Shown: positions 1 to 8,792 of the stretch, piece after piece
Numbering within the stretch: position 1 is the stretch's first letter
How the letters are laid out: each line of letters begins with the position of its first letter
From: Sphingopyxis sp. DBS4
GTDB lineage: Bacteria; Pseudomonadota; Alphaproteobacteria; Sphingomonadales; Sphingomonadaceae
Reading direction: 5' to 3'
Assembly: GCF_024628865.1 (NCBI RefSeq)
Contig: NZ_CP102384.1
Span: 569,001 to 633,000, forward strand
DNA: 64,000 bases
The notes under the pieces: generated by a model
Databases searched by the model: none
Told to the model about the DNA's origin: nothing
The model's input: only the letters and a program-made list of their open reading frames with translations
Position numbers and translations under genes: made by a program

Positions 1-792
1 ATCGATATAGGTGTCATTCTCTATGTCGTAGCGCAGGAAGGTGCGCCGCGGGGCCTGCGAAGATGCCGTGGGGGCGTCGGCGGTGCTGTCCTGGATCGCG
101 CGGTCATAGCCCCAGAGCGGCCGCTGATCGAGATATTCGATGCCGCCGACGATGTTGAAGCGCCCCGACGACCAGCCGCCGGTCGCGGTAAAGCGGTGCG
201 ACATGCCCCCGCCATGCTCGGTGCGCCCGTGGCGATAGTCGAGCGTCAGCCCGTCGAGCTTTTCCTTCATCTTGAAATTGACGACGCCCGCGATCGCGTC
301 GGAGCCATAGATCGCCGACCCCGCGCCGCTCAAGATCTCGACCTTGTCGATCAGGCTGACCGGGATGTTCGAGATGTCGGTGAAGTTGCTGCGGCCGATA
401 TAGGGCAGCGGGAAATCCGCGATGCGGCGGCCGTTGACCAGCACCAGCGTATGGTTGGGGCCGAGCCCGCGCAGATCGACCTGCTGCGCGCCGGGGGTGA
501 AGTCGGCGCTGCTGCCCGACTGCGGGCTCTGCGTTTCGCCGCTGTTCTGCGTCATCGCCGCGAGCAGTTCGGGAACGCTGGTATAGCCGTTGGCGCGGAT
601 CGTGTCCGAATCGATCGTCGTGACCGGCGAGGGGCCCTGATCCTTGATCGTCGGGATGCGCGACCCCGTGACGATGATCTCCTCGCCGCCCGTATCGGAC
701 GCCTCCTGCGCATAGGCCGGCGCCGCGAGCGCCGGCAGCGATGCGCCGAGGCCGAGCAATATGCGAAAAGTCTTTTTGCCGAAAACCGTCAT
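1..792 (-). CDS. TonB-dependent receptor, N-terminal part (gene continues beyond the window)
   Basis: Outer-membrane receptor for energised uptake of an unknown substrate; only the first 264 codons are inside the window and the frame stays open to base 1. The ATG at 792 begins a signal peptide (MTVFGKKTFRILLGLGASLP..., Ala-rich cleavage region ending AYAQ), followed by a TonB box (EEIIVTGSR) and the plug domain, with the expected VLVNGRR and VEILSGAGSAIYGSDAIAGVVN stretches (roughly residues 120-175) and the start of the barrel. The Ser/Gly-rich plug (SPQSGSS...) is typical of sphingomonad receptors. It is divergent from the cyanophycinase-isoaspartyl peptidase gene at 967, so both may serve the same nutrient, but that is inference. 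The family call is firm; the substrate cannot be told. Confidence 0.9.
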   Translation of the reverse strand, partial: MTVFGKKTFRILLGLGASLPALAAPAYAQEASDTGGEEIIVTGSRIPTIKDQGPSPVTTIDSDTIRANGYTSVPELLAAMTQNSGETQSPQSGSSADFTPGAQQVDLRGLGPNHTLVLVNGRRIADFPLPYIGRSNFTDISNIPVSLIDKVEILSGAGSAIYGSDAIAGVVNFKMKEKLDGLTLDYRHGRTEHGGGMSHRFTATGGWSSGRFNIVGGIEYLDQRPLWGYDRAIQDSTADAPTASSQAPRRTFLRYDIENDTYID

Positions 793-881
793 CCCACACA
801 CCCCTGACTGCTCCGCCGCGACGATTCTGCGGTCGGACATGTCATCCGTTGGACCAGAAATCGCCGAAAATTTCAACCAAT

Positions 882-911
882 ATGACACATCTGGAAATCA
901 TATTGTCTAAT
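882..911 (+). promoter_or_regulatory. Putative promoter of the cyanophycinase/isoaspartyl peptidase gene
   Basis: The AT-rich gap between the divergent receptor and peptidase genes contains ATGACA (882-887), an 18-base spacer and TCTAAT (906-911), a plausible -35/-10 pair about 55 bases before the chosen ATG at 967. Consensus match only. Confidence 0.35.
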
Positions 912-966
912 GGTGCGATCATTATGTAACATCACGTCGTCACCGGAGGCGAGGAAAGGGATCAAG

Positions 967-2910
967 ATGCCGCGCAGGATCGGGCTGAACTGGCTGTTGA
1001 CTTTATTGGCGCTGCTTGCGGCGCTGCCGCTCGTTCCCGCCGCCGCGAAGGAGGCGAAAGTGCAGCCGGTCGAACATTATGTCTTCGGCAAGCTCGGCAC
1101 GCAGACGCCGGGGCCGGTGTCGGGCGGCCTGCTGCTGATGGGCGGCGGCGACCGTAATATCGACGCGATGAAATGGTTCTTCGCCAAGGCCGGGAACGGC
1201 CATATCGTCGTGATCAGCGCCTCCTACGGCAAGGAGATGGGGCAGGAATTCTTCCACGACGTCGGCGGCATCCAGTCGGCGGAAATCTTCGTATTCCACG
1301 ATCGTTCGCAATCGACCGATCCGAAAATCCTCGACCGGCTGCGCAAGGCCGACGGCATCTTCATCGCCGGCGGCGACCAGGCGCGCTATGTCCGCTTCTG
1401 GCGCGGCACCCCGGTGAACGAGATCCTCGACGCGCATGTCGCGGCGGGCAAGCCGCTTGCAGGCACCAGCGCCGGGCTCGCAATGCAGGGCGAGAAGCTG
1501 TACGGCGCGATGGACGGCGGCAGCATCACCAGCGACGCGGCGCTCGCCGACCCGTTCGGCCCCGCGAACACGATCGAGGGCGATTTCCTGCACCTCGCTT
1601 TGCTCAAGGGAATCGTCACCGATACCCATTTCAAGGAGCGCGACCGGCTTGGCCGCCTGTTCGCCTTCGTCGCCAAGGCCGAGGCCGATCGCCCGGCCGA
1701 TGCGCCCGCGATGATCGGGCTCGGGGTCGACGAAAGCGCCGCGCTCGCGGTCGAGCCCGACGGGACCGGGCGCATCTACGCGACCGCGCCCGACGGCTAT
1801 GCCTGGGTGGTCGACGGGGCGGGGCTGCGCGGCGTGACCGGGCGCGGCCCGCTCGACGCGCCGCGGATCAGGGTCACCGGCGTCGGGCCGGACTCGGTCG
1901 TCCATCTGCCGTCGGGGCAGGTCGATCGTCCCATCTTCGTCCGCAATTACGCCGCGCGCGCGGGCGCGATTGCCGAAGTGCCGCGCTGGTCGCTCGCGAT
2001 TCACGGCGGCGCCGGGGTGATCGAGCGCGGGTCGCTGAGCCCCGAGAAGGAGAAAGCCTATCGCGCCGGTCTCGACGAAGCACTCCGCGCGGGCAGCGCC
2101 GTGCTCGACAGGGGCGGCCCGGCGCTCGACGCGGTGGCCGCCGCGGTGCGGGTGCTCGAGGATAATCCGCTGTTCAACGCCGGGCGCGGCGCGGTGTTCA
2201 CCGCCGACGGCCGTAACGAGCTCGACTCCGCGATCATGGACGGCAAGACGCAAAAGGCGGGCGCGGTGGCGGGGGTCACCCGCACGCGCCATCCCGTCGA
2301 CCTCGCGCGCGCGGTGATGGACAAGAGCCCGCATGTGATGCTCGCGGGCGCGGGCGCCGACAAATTTTCGGTCGAGCAGGGACTCGAACAGGTCGAACCC
2401 GGCTGGTTCCGTACCGAGGAGCGCTGGCAGCAACTGCTCGCGTGGCGCAAACGCCAGCAGGCCGCGGTCGATCCGACCCATTTGTTCGGCACTGTCGGCG
2501 CGGTCGCGCTCGACGCCGACGGCAATCTCGCGGCCGCGACCTCGACCGGCGGCATGACCGGCAAGCGCTGGGGCCGCATCGGCGATTCGCCGATCATCGG
2601 CGCCGGCACCTATGCCAAGAACGGCCAGTGCGCGGTGTCGGCGACGGGATCGGGCGAATATTTCATTCGCGAGAGCGCGGCGCGGCAGGTCTGCGACCGC
2701 GTCGCATGGAAGGGCGAGAGCCTGAAGGACGCGGCGCAGGATACGATCATGGCGGTCGGCGCGATCGGCGGCGACGGCGGGCTGATCGCGATGGGCCCCG
2801 ACGGGCACCCCGCCTTTGCCATCAACGACCTCGGCATGTATCGTGGCCGGATGAGCGCCGGGGGGTCTCCTGAAACAGCGGTTTTCGCCGACGAGAAGCT
2901 GGCCGATTGA
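967..2910 (+). CDS. Secreted fusion of cyanophycinase-like (S51) and isoaspartyl peptidase/L-asparaginase (T2) domains
   Basis: 647-residue two-domain hydrolase. The ATG at 967 is preferred over the in-frame start at 910 because AGGAAAGGG lies just upstream and the product then begins with a clear signal peptide (MPRRIGLNWLLTLLALLAAL). Residues ~45-330 resemble cyanophycinase/peptidase S51: LLLMGGGDRN, AGGDQ (135-138) and GTSAG with the nucleophile Ser168. Residues ~350-640 are a plant-type asparaginase/isoaspartyl aminopeptidase: LAIHGGAG, NPLFNAGRGAVFT, and FGTVGAVALD with the autoprocessing Thr509, then STGGMTGKRWGRIGDSP. In the known pathway, cyanophycinase releases beta-Asp-Arg dipeptides and isoaspartyl dipeptidase splits them, so one exported chain could carry out both steps. 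Autocleavage before Thr509 would release an alpha unit still carrying the S51 domain. The stop overlaps the start of an Lrp regulator. Domain calls are firm; the cyanophycin substrate is inferred. Confidence 0.88.
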   Translation: MPRRIGLNWLLTLLALLAALPLVPAAAKEAKVQPVEHYVFGKLGTQTPGPVSGGLLLMGGGDRNIDAMKWFFAKAGNGHIVVISASYGKEMGQEFFHDVGGIQSAEIFVFHDRSQSTDPKILDRLRKADGIFIAGGDQARYVRFWRGTPVNEILDAHVAAGKPLAGTSAGLAMQGEKLYGAMDGGSITSDAALADPFGPANTIEGDFLHLALLKGIVTDTHFKERDRLGRLFAFVAKAEADRPADAPAMIGLGVDESAALAVEPDGTGRIYATAPDGYAWVVDGAGLRGVTGRGPLDAPRIRVTGVGPDSVVHLPSGQVDRPIFVRNYAARAGAIAEVPRWSLAIHGGAGVIERGSLSPEKEKAYRAGLDEALRAGSAVLDRGGPALDAVAAAVRVLEDNPLFNAGRGAVFTADGRNELDSAIMDGKTQKAGAVAGVTRTRHPVDLARAVMDKSPHVMLAGAGADKFSVEQGLEQVEPGWFRTEERWQQLLAWRKRQQAAVDPTHLFGTVGAVALDADGNLAAATSTGGMTGKRWGRIGDSPIIGAGTYAKNGQCAVSATGSGEYFIRESAARQVCDRVAWKGESLKDAAQDTIMAVGAIGGDGGLIAMGPDGHPAFAINDLGMYRGRMSAGGSPETAVFADEKLAD

Positions 2911-3356
2911 TGGCGAGCGGCGGTGTCAGTCTCGACGAGATCGACGAGCGGCTGCTCACCCTGCTGCGCGACGATGCCCGCCAGACGATCGCGCAGCTCG
3001 CCAAGGAACTCGGCATTTCGCGCGGGCAGATATACTCGCGCCTCGCGCGGCTGGAGGAGGACAAGGTCGTCGCGGGCTACACCGTCCGCCTCGGCCACGC
3101 CTTCGCCGCCAGCCGCGTCCGCGCGCACATGATGATCAAGACGCTGCCGCGCTATCACCGCGAGGTCGAACAGGCGCTCGCCGCGCTGCCGCAGGTGCAG
3201 GCGATCCACGCGATCAGCGGCGAATATGACATCATCGCGATGCTCGAAGCCGAGGATGGGGGGCAGCTCAACGAACTGATCGACGACGTCGGGCTCCTCG
3301 ACGGGGTCGAGCGGACCACGACCTCGGTCATATTGGCGACGAAGATCGAGCGATGA
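2910..3356 (+). CDS. Lrp/AsnC-family transcriptional regulator
   Basis: 148-residue regulator with an N-terminal winged HTH (LDEIDERLLTLLRDDARQTI then ISRGQIYSRLARLEE, residues ~7-55) and a C-terminal RAM/ACT-like ligand domain (SGEYDIIAMLEAED and a C-terminal TTTSVILATK strand). The ATG at 2910 shares its A with the TGA of the upstream hydrolase gene (TGATG arrangement), so the two are translationally coupled; the TTG at 2907 is a less likely start. Lrp/AsnC proteins sense amino acids, which fits control of a peptidase that would liberate Asp and Arg. The target promoter is not known; the neighbouring divergent region (793-966) is the obvious candidate. Confidence 0.88.
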   Translation: MASGGVSLDEIDERLLTLLRDDARQTIAQLAKELGISRGQIYSRLARLEEDKVVAGYTVRLGHAFAASRVRAHMMIKTLPRYHREVEQALAALPQVQAIHAISGEYDIIAMLEAEDGGQLNELIDDVGLLDGVERTTTSVILATKIER

Positions 3357-3681
3357 TGGGAAAAGGGGGCGTGATCCCACAAGATTGACACGCCGTCCTC
3401 TCTTCCCCTCATCCGCGCCTTCTCCCGCGTTTGCGGGATATCCTCCAGAACCTCCCTTGCGTCCGACCATCAGCGTCGGATCCGTCATCGACGCCGCTTG
3501 CCGGCAATACCCCGCGAAGCCGCGCGGCGTCGCCGTTCGATTGCTCGTGCGCGCACCTTGCCTCCGCCCCCGCCTGTTCTTTGGCCCCCGATGGATTGCT
3601 TCTTGCGTCGGCTGGAGAATCATGTTAGAAAAATTACATAAGAAAATATAAGTTCATTTATTATCACAAAGGGAGAGGTCG
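3357..3681. other. Intergenic region with AT-rich putative promoter
   Basis: 325 bases without a gene. A small GC hairpin (CCCGC-GTTT-GCGGG, 3425-3438) is present but has no T-tract. From about 3620 the sequence turns sharply AT-rich; GTTAGA (3624-3629) and TATAAG (3647-3652) with a 17-base spacer could be the promoter for the plus-strand run beginning at 3682. GGGAG at 3671-3675 is the ribosome binding site of that gene. Nothing else is evident. Confidence 0.4.
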
Positions 3682-5202
3682 ATGTGGACGAAAGCGGTCT
3701 TGTGCGCCCTGCCCTTGATCATGGTTGCGGGTCAGGCTTCGGCGCGGGAAGGCGCGGGCACGCTCATCGCCAACATATCGATTGTCGATGGGACGGGCGC
3801 GCCGGCGCGCACCGGCGCCGTCCGCATCGTCGACGGGCGGATCGATTGCGTCGGCGCTTGTCGTGCCGCACCCGGCGACGCGCGTGTCGACGGACATGGC
3901 GCAACGCTCGCGCCCGGCTTCATCGACACGCACAGCCATCATGATGAGGGTCTCGCCGAGGCGCGGCAGGCGTCCACGCTGGTGCGGCAGGGCGTCACGA
4001 CGATCGTCGTCGGACAGGACGGCTTCAGCGCGCTGCCAGTCACGCAGCTGTTCGATCCATTCGGCGCCAGGCCGGCGGCGGTCAATATCGCATCCTATGT
4101 CGGCCATGGCAGCGTTCGCGAGGCCGTGATGGGCGCCGACGCCAAGCGCGCCGCCCGCCCGGACGAGATCGAGCGGATGAAGACGCTCGTCGCTCAGGCG
4201 ATGGACGACGGTGCGATCGGGCTGTCGACCGGCCTGGAATATGAGCCGGCGATCTATTCGACCCACGCGGAAGTGCTGGCGCTGGCGCAGGTCGCGGCGG
4301 ACCATCACGGGCGGTATATCAGCCACATGCGCAGCGAAGACGTCGGCATCGACGCCGCGATCGACGAACTGCTGACCATCGGCCGGGTGACCGGGATGCC
4401 GGTCCAGATTTCCCATTTGAAGATCGCAACGGTCGATCGGTGGGGTGATGCGCCGGCGTTGCTTCGGCGCCTCGACGCCGCGCGCGCCGACGGCATCGAC
4501 GTGACCGCCGACGTCTATCCCTATGACCGCTGGCAATCGAGCCTCGACGTGCTGCTGCCGGCGCGCGACTTCACCGATCTGAAGGCGGCGCAGTTCGCGC
4601 TCGACCATCTCGCGAAACCTGAGGATCTCACGCTCTCGGGCTTTCCGCCCGATCCGTCGCTGGTCGGCAAGACGGTCGCCGATGTCGCCCGAATGCGCGG
4701 CATCGCCCCGGCGGAGGCGTTTCTCGCGCTCAATCGCGAGGCGGCCGCCAAGGGGGAGGGCAGCAGCGTGATCGCACGCTCGATGTCGAACGACGACGTC
4801 GCCGCGTTCATCGGCTGGGAGCACAGCAATATCTGTTCGGACGGACAACTCTCCGGCCTTCATCCCCGGGGCGCCGGTGCGTTTCCGCGCATCTATTCCT
4901 GGCTGGTGCGCGACCGCAAGGCGCTGACGCTGGAGCAGGCCGTCCATAAGATGACGGGTCTGGCCGCAAGCCATATGGGGTTCGCCGATCGCGGCCGCAT
5001 CGCGCCCGGAATGGCCGCCGACCTCGTCCTGTTCGACCCCGCGACGATTGCCGACGGAGCCAGCTTTGCCGATCCGTCGGCGCCGCCCGTCGGCATCCAT
5101 GCGGTCTGGGTCAACGGGGTTGCGGTGCTTCGCGACGGCGCTTCCACGGGGGCCTTGCCCGGCCAGATCATCCGCCGCCAACCCCGGCCCACCACCAACT
5201 GA
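3682..5202 (+). CDS. Exported D-aminoacylase / N-acyl-D-amino-acid deacylase (amidohydrolase superfamily)
   Basis: 506 residues starting with a signal peptide (MWTKAVLCALPLIMVAGQASA), so the enzyme acts in the periplasm or is secreted. The amidohydrolase fold is shown by PGFIDTHSHHD (His84 and His86 are the first metal ligands), GLSTGLEYEP, ISHMRSE (His215) and QISHLK, and a C-terminal GMAADLVLFDPATI barrel-closing segment. The Cys that bridges the metals in Alcaligenes D-aminoacylase is replaced by Asp in VGQDGFS, a variant I recall in other family members. Expected reaction: hydrolysis of N-acyl-D-amino acids to the D-amino acid and a carboxylate. The gene is 11 bases upstream of a DgcN-like gene and probably in one transcript with it, the TonB receptor and a permease. 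A second, diverged homologue lies at 41566-43251. Substrate unproven. Confidence 0.87.
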   Translation: MWTKAVLCALPLIMVAGQASAREGAGTLIANISIVDGTGAPARTGAVRIVDGRIDCVGACRAAPGDARVDGHGATLAPGFIDTHSHHDEGLAEARQASTLVRQGVTTIVVGQDGFSALPVTQLFDPFGARPAAVNIASYVGHGSVREAVMGADAKRAARPDEIERMKTLVAQAMDDGAIGLSTGLEYEPAIYSTHAEVLALAQVAADHHGRYISHMRSEDVGIDAAIDELLTIGRVTGMPVQISHLKIATVDRWGDAPALLRRLDAARADGIDVTADVYPYDRWQSSLDVLLPARDFTDLKAAQFALDHLAKPEDLTLSGFPPDPSLVGKTVADVARMRGIAPAEAFLALNREAAAKGEGSSVIARSMSNDDVAAFIGWEHSNICSDGQLSGLHPRGAGAFPRIYSWLVRDRKALTLEQAVHKMTGLAASHMGFADRGRIAPGMAADLVLFDPATIADGASFADPSAPPVGIHAVWVNGVAVLRDGASTGALPGQIIRRQPRPTTN

Positions 5203-5213
5203 CAGAGGACCGA

Positions 5214-6224
5214 ATGATCCCACCCCTTCTCCTTTTCCTGGGCGACGCACCCGATATCGGCTGGGCCAAGACCGCATCGGGTCTCGCGCAATGGCGGCCG
5301 GAAGACTGCGCGGGGCAGGTCCGGCTCGACGGATGCGGCGTCGATCTGGGCCTTCCCGACATGGACATCGCCGCTGCCAAGGGGGCGGGCGTGCGCACGC
5401 TGGTGATCGGAATTGCCAATGACGGCGGCTTCATCGCCGATGCCTGGGTGCCGCACCTCGTCACGGCCCTTCGCGCCGGACTGGATCTTGCGGCGGGGCT
5501 GCACGAACGGCTGGCCGATCATCCCGAGATTGCAGCGGCGGCGCGCGAGACGGGGCGATCGCTGCATGATCTGCGCCGCCCGGACCGCGTCTTTCGGCCC
5601 GGAACCGGGAAGAAGCGCACCGGCAAGCGGCTGCTGACCGTCGGGACCGATTGCGCGGTGGGCAAGAAATATACGGCGCTCAGCCTCGAGCGCGAGATGA
5701 CGCGCCGCGGCATGGCCGCGACCTTCTGCCCGACCGGCCAGACCGGCATCATGATCACCGGCCGCGGCATCGCCATCGATTCGGTGGTCGCGGACTTTAT
5801 TTCGGGCGCGGCCGAATGGCTGTCGCCGGCGGCAGAGCCGGACCATTGGCATATTATCGAAGGACAGGGCGCGCTGCTGCACCCCGCCTATGCCGGCGTG
5901 ACGCTGGGGCTGGTCCACGGCAGTCAGCCCGATGCCCTGGTGATCTGTCACGAAGCCGGTCGCGCGGAATTGCAAGGCTATGAAGGCGACTTTGCCTGCC
6001 CGTCGCTGCGCGAGGCGCTCGATGTCCATCTGGCGGCCGCCCGCCTCACCAACCCGGCGGTGCGGGGCGCGGGTGTCGGCCTGAACACGTCGCGGCTGGA
6101 CGAGGCCGCGGCGCGCGATGCCCTGAAACGCGCCGAGGACGAGACGGGTCTGCCTGCCTGCGATCCCCTTCGCTGGGGGGCAAGCGCGATCGTCGATCAA
6201 CTGGCGGGGGACCATTGGGGATGA
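5214..6224 (+). CDS. dgcN: DUF1611 P-loop protein, DgcN-like D-amino acid N-acetyltransferase
   Basis: 336 residues of the DUF1611 family. An N-terminal Rossmann-like domain (LLFLGDAPDIGWAKTA, VIGIANDGGFI) is followed by a P-loop ATP/acyl-CoA-type domain with GTDCAVGKKYTA (Gly144-Lys151-Lys152) and then EGQGALLHPAY and LVHGSQPDAL. Family knowledge: DgcN N-acetylates D-glutamate in the DgcN-DgcA route, after which DgcA racemises N-acetyl-D-Glu. Here the gene sits between a D-aminoacylase and a TonB receptor, and a DgcA homologue is encoded at 17593. Whether the substrate is D-Glu, or another D-amino acid such as D-Lys as the neighbours hint, cannot be read from the sequence. No signal peptide, so cytoplasmic. 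A paralogue is at 49484. Confidence 0.8.
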   Translation: MIPPLLLFLGDAPDIGWAKTASGLAQWRPEDCAGQVRLDGCGVDLGLPDMDIAAAKGAGVRTLVIGIANDGGFIADAWVPHLVTALRAGLDLAAGLHERLADHPEIAAAARETGRSLHDLRRPDRVFRPGTGKKRTGKRLLTVGTDCAVGKKYTALSLEREMTRRGMAATFCPTGQTGIMITGRGIAIDSVVADFISGAAEWLSPAAEPDHWHIIEGQGALLHPAYAGVTLGLVHGSQPDALVICHEAGRAELQGYEGDFACPSLREALDVHLAAARLTNPAVRGAGVGLNTSRLDEAAARDALKRAEDETGLPACDPLRWGASAIVDQLAGDHWG

Positions 6225-6288
6225 TTTGACCGTGGCACCCAAGCGAGGGAGCGGCGGCAGAGGAAACAAGAAAATATCGGGAGGGTTT

Positions 6289-8673
6289 ATGAACGGTCCG
6301 AATAGAATCCTTTGCTCATCGGTCGCCGCGATGTTGGCAACGACCAGCCTATGCACCTCGGGAACCGCGCTGGCGCAGGAGGCGGGTGCCAGGAGCACGG
6401 ACAACGAGATCATCGTCACCGCGCAGAAGCGCGAACAGAATCTCCAGGACGTGCCGATCAGCGTCCAGGCGCTGGGTGAATCGCGACTGGAAAATGCCCA
6501 GGTTGCGAGCTTCGACGATTATCAGAAGCTTTTGCCCAGCGTCAGTTCGCAATCCTATGGCCCCAGCCAGTCGCAGATCATCTTTCGCGGCGTCACCAGC
6601 GGCAGCGACGGCTTGCAGACCGGGTCGCTGCCGACGAGCGGCCTGTATATCGACGAAATCCCTGTCACGACCATCTACGGCTCGGTCGATTTCCACGTCT
6701 ACGATATCGCCCGCATCGAAGCGCTGTCGGGGCCGCAGGGGACGCTGTTCGGCGCCAGTTCGCTGTCGGGCACGCTGCGGATCATCACCAACAAGCCCGA
6801 TCCGTCCGGCTTTTCGGGGTCGGTCGATGCGCAGGTGAACAAGTTCGGCAAGGGCGATTTCGGTGGTTCGCTCGAGGGCTATCTGAACCTGCCGCTTTCG
6901 CCGTTCGCTGCCGTGCGCGTGGTCGGCTTCTACCAGAAGGAGGGCGGCTATATCGACAATATTCCGGGCACCCGCACCTTCACCCTCGACGATGCCGACC
7001 CCGATACCAATCTGACCGTCGACAACCACGACCTCGTCAAACAGGATTATAACGACGTCGAAACCTATGGCGGCCGGATCGCGCTGGGGATCGACCTGAA
7101 CGAGGATTGGACGGTCACTCCGCAGCTCATCTACCAGCATCAGCTCAGCCATGGCGGGTTTCTGTTCGACCCGCGCAAGGGCGATCTGAACGTCACCGAT
7201 TATTTCCCGTCGCATAATCTCGATCGCTGGTATCAGGCCGCGCTGACGATCCAGGGCAAGATCAGCAATTGGGATCTGGTCTATTCGGGGGGCTATTTCG
7301 AACGCAAGATCGACAGCACGTCCGACTATTCCTATTATACCGTCGCCTATGACACCTATGGCTATTACGCCAATTACTTCCCCGACGGGAACGGCGGCTT
7401 CCTGGACCCTCAGCAGTCCTTCTACGGGTCCGATCATTATACGAAGCAAACGCACGAGCTGCGCCTCTCGTCGCCGTCGCAGAATCGGTTCAGGCTGACC
7501 GCCGGGCTTTTCTATCAGCGCCAGACCGACACGGCGCGGACCAACTACGATATCGCCGGGATCGGCAGCATCCCCACGCCGATCTGGGCGACGCCGTTTC
7601 CCGCCAGCACCGGCGACCCGGATTCGATCTTCATGACCCGGGTCTTCCGGGTCGACAAGGATTATGCGGTCTTTGCGCAGGGCGAATATGATATCCGGCC
7701 CAACCTCACCCTGTCGGCGGGTGTCCGCGGGTTCCGGGCGAAGAATTCGATCGTCGGCTTCTCGGGCATCGCCACCGGCAGCGCGATCGACAGCTGTGTT
7801 CGGCCGTCACCGACACCCGACAAGCTCTGCATCAACATCGACAAGAATACCCGGCAGGACAGCTATACCTACAAGTTCAACCTGAGCTGGAAGCCGACGC
7901 CCGACCTGCTCCTTTATGCGACGCTGTCGAGCGGGTTCCGGCCCGGCGGCAACAACCGCCGGCCCAACGTCGATCCGTTCAAGGCCGACAAGCTCTATAA
8001 TCACGAGATCGGCTGGAAGGCCGAACTCGGACGCTTCACCTTCAACGGCGCCGCCTTTTACCAGAAATGGAAGGACATGCAGTTCGGGCTGGTGCCGCTG
8101 AACAACAACGGCATCACCAATATCTACAATGCGGGCGACGCGAATATCTATGGCGTGGAAAGCGATCTGTCCTACCGCGCGAACGGCCTCAGCCTGGTCG
8201 CGGCGATCGCTTATATCGACGCGCGACTGGCGACCAATTTCTGCCAGATCGACCCGGTGACGCAGAACATCGTCTGCCTTCCGGGGATTCCCGCGGCGGC
8301 GCCCAAGGGAACCCGGCTGCCGGTGCAGCCGCGGGTGAAGGGCAATGTGACCGCGCGCTACGAATTCCCGGCCGGTGCGAACAAGACGGCGTTCGTTCAG
8401 GCGTCGATGTTCTTTCAGGACGGCACCCGATCCTTCCTGACCGACGAGGATTTCGCCGCGATCGGATCGACGAAGGGCTTCGCGACCTTCGACCTGTCCG
8501 CGGGCATGACGATCGGCGACTGGAAGGTGGAGGCGTTCGTCCAGAATCTGTTCGACCGGCGCGGTCAACTCAGCCTCAACACATATTGCGCGACGACTTT
8601 TTGCGGGCCGTATCGGCGCATCTATCCGACCAAGCCGCAATTCTTCGGGCTGAAGATCGGCACCGAATTCTGA
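6289..8673 (+). CDS. TonB-dependent receptor
   Basis: 794-residue outer-membrane receptor. The ATG at 6289 follows GGGAGGG and gives a signal peptide ending ALAQEA, then the TonB box NEIIVTAQKREQ. The plug contains VYDIARIEALSGPQGTLFGASSLSG and IITNKPDPS; the 22-strand barrel runs to the C-terminal aromatic segment ending KIGTEF, as expected for BamA recognition. It lies 64 bases after the dgcN-like gene and 119 bases before an amino-acid permease, so it most likely brings the locus substrate (D-amino acid derivative or peptide) across the outer membrane. No SusD partner is present. Family certain, substrate inferred. Confidence 0.93.
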   Translation: MNGPNRILCSSVAAMLATTSLCTSGTALAQEAGARSTDNEIIVTAQKREQNLQDVPISVQALGESRLENAQVASFDDYQKLLPSVSSQSYGPSQSQIIFRGVTSGSDGLQTGSLPTSGLYIDEIPVTTIYGSVDFHVYDIARIEALSGPQGTLFGASSLSGTLRIITNKPDPSGFSGSVDAQVNKFGKGDFGGSLEGYLNLPLSPFAAVRVVGFYQKEGGYIDNIPGTRTFTLDDADPDTNLTVDNHDLVKQDYNDVETYGGRIALGIDLNEDWTVTPQLIYQHQLSHGGFLFDPRKGDLNVTDYFPSHNLDRWYQAALTIQGKISNWDLVYSGGYFERKIDSTSDYSYYTVAYDTYGYYANYFPDGNGGFLDPQQSFYGSDHYTKQTHELRLSSPSQNRFRLTAGLFYQRQTDTARTNYDIAGIGSIPTPIWATPFPASTGDPDSIFMTRVFRVDKDYAVFAQGEYDIRPNLTLSAGVRGFRAKNSIVGFSGIATGSAIDSCVRPSPTPDKLCINIDKNTRQDSYTYKFNLSWKPTPDLLLYATLSSGFRPGGNNRRPNVDPFKADKLYNHEIGWKAELGRFTFNGAAFYQKWKDMQFGLVPLNNNGITNIYNAGDANIYGVESDLSYRANGLSLVAAIAYIDARLATNFCQIDPVTQNIVCLPGIPAAAPKGTRLPVQPRVKGNVTARYEFPAGANKTAFVQASMFFQDGTRSFLTDEDFAAIGSTKGFATFDLSAGMTIGDWKVEAFVQNLFDRRGQLSLNTYCATTFCGPYRRIYPTKPQFFGLKIGTEF

Positions 8674-8792
8674 TCGCAACCGGCGACCCGCCTCGATCGA
8701 CGGGGCAGGACACGCGCACCTCGAACGTCGCCGCGCGGCGTTCGCCGACGAGCCGCGTCGATCGTCGATGGCGGCATTGAGGGATTTCGAGC

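Noticed and set aside
904..928. A third copy of the XRE-cupin operator upstream of the S51 fusion gene (TCTAAT and GATCATTATG are shared with 43934-43951)
   Set aside because: The spacing differs by two bases and the palindromic CTRATYAG core is absent, so the match may be chance.
1003..2808. 601-codon frame antisense to the S51/asparaginase fusion
   Set aside because: No domain, biased composition; the sense frame carries all catalytic motifs of two families.
3425..3438. Hairpin CCCGC-GTTT-GCGGG after the Lrp gene as a terminator
   Set aside because: Only a 5-bp stem and no T-tract; kept only as a note in the intergenic entry.
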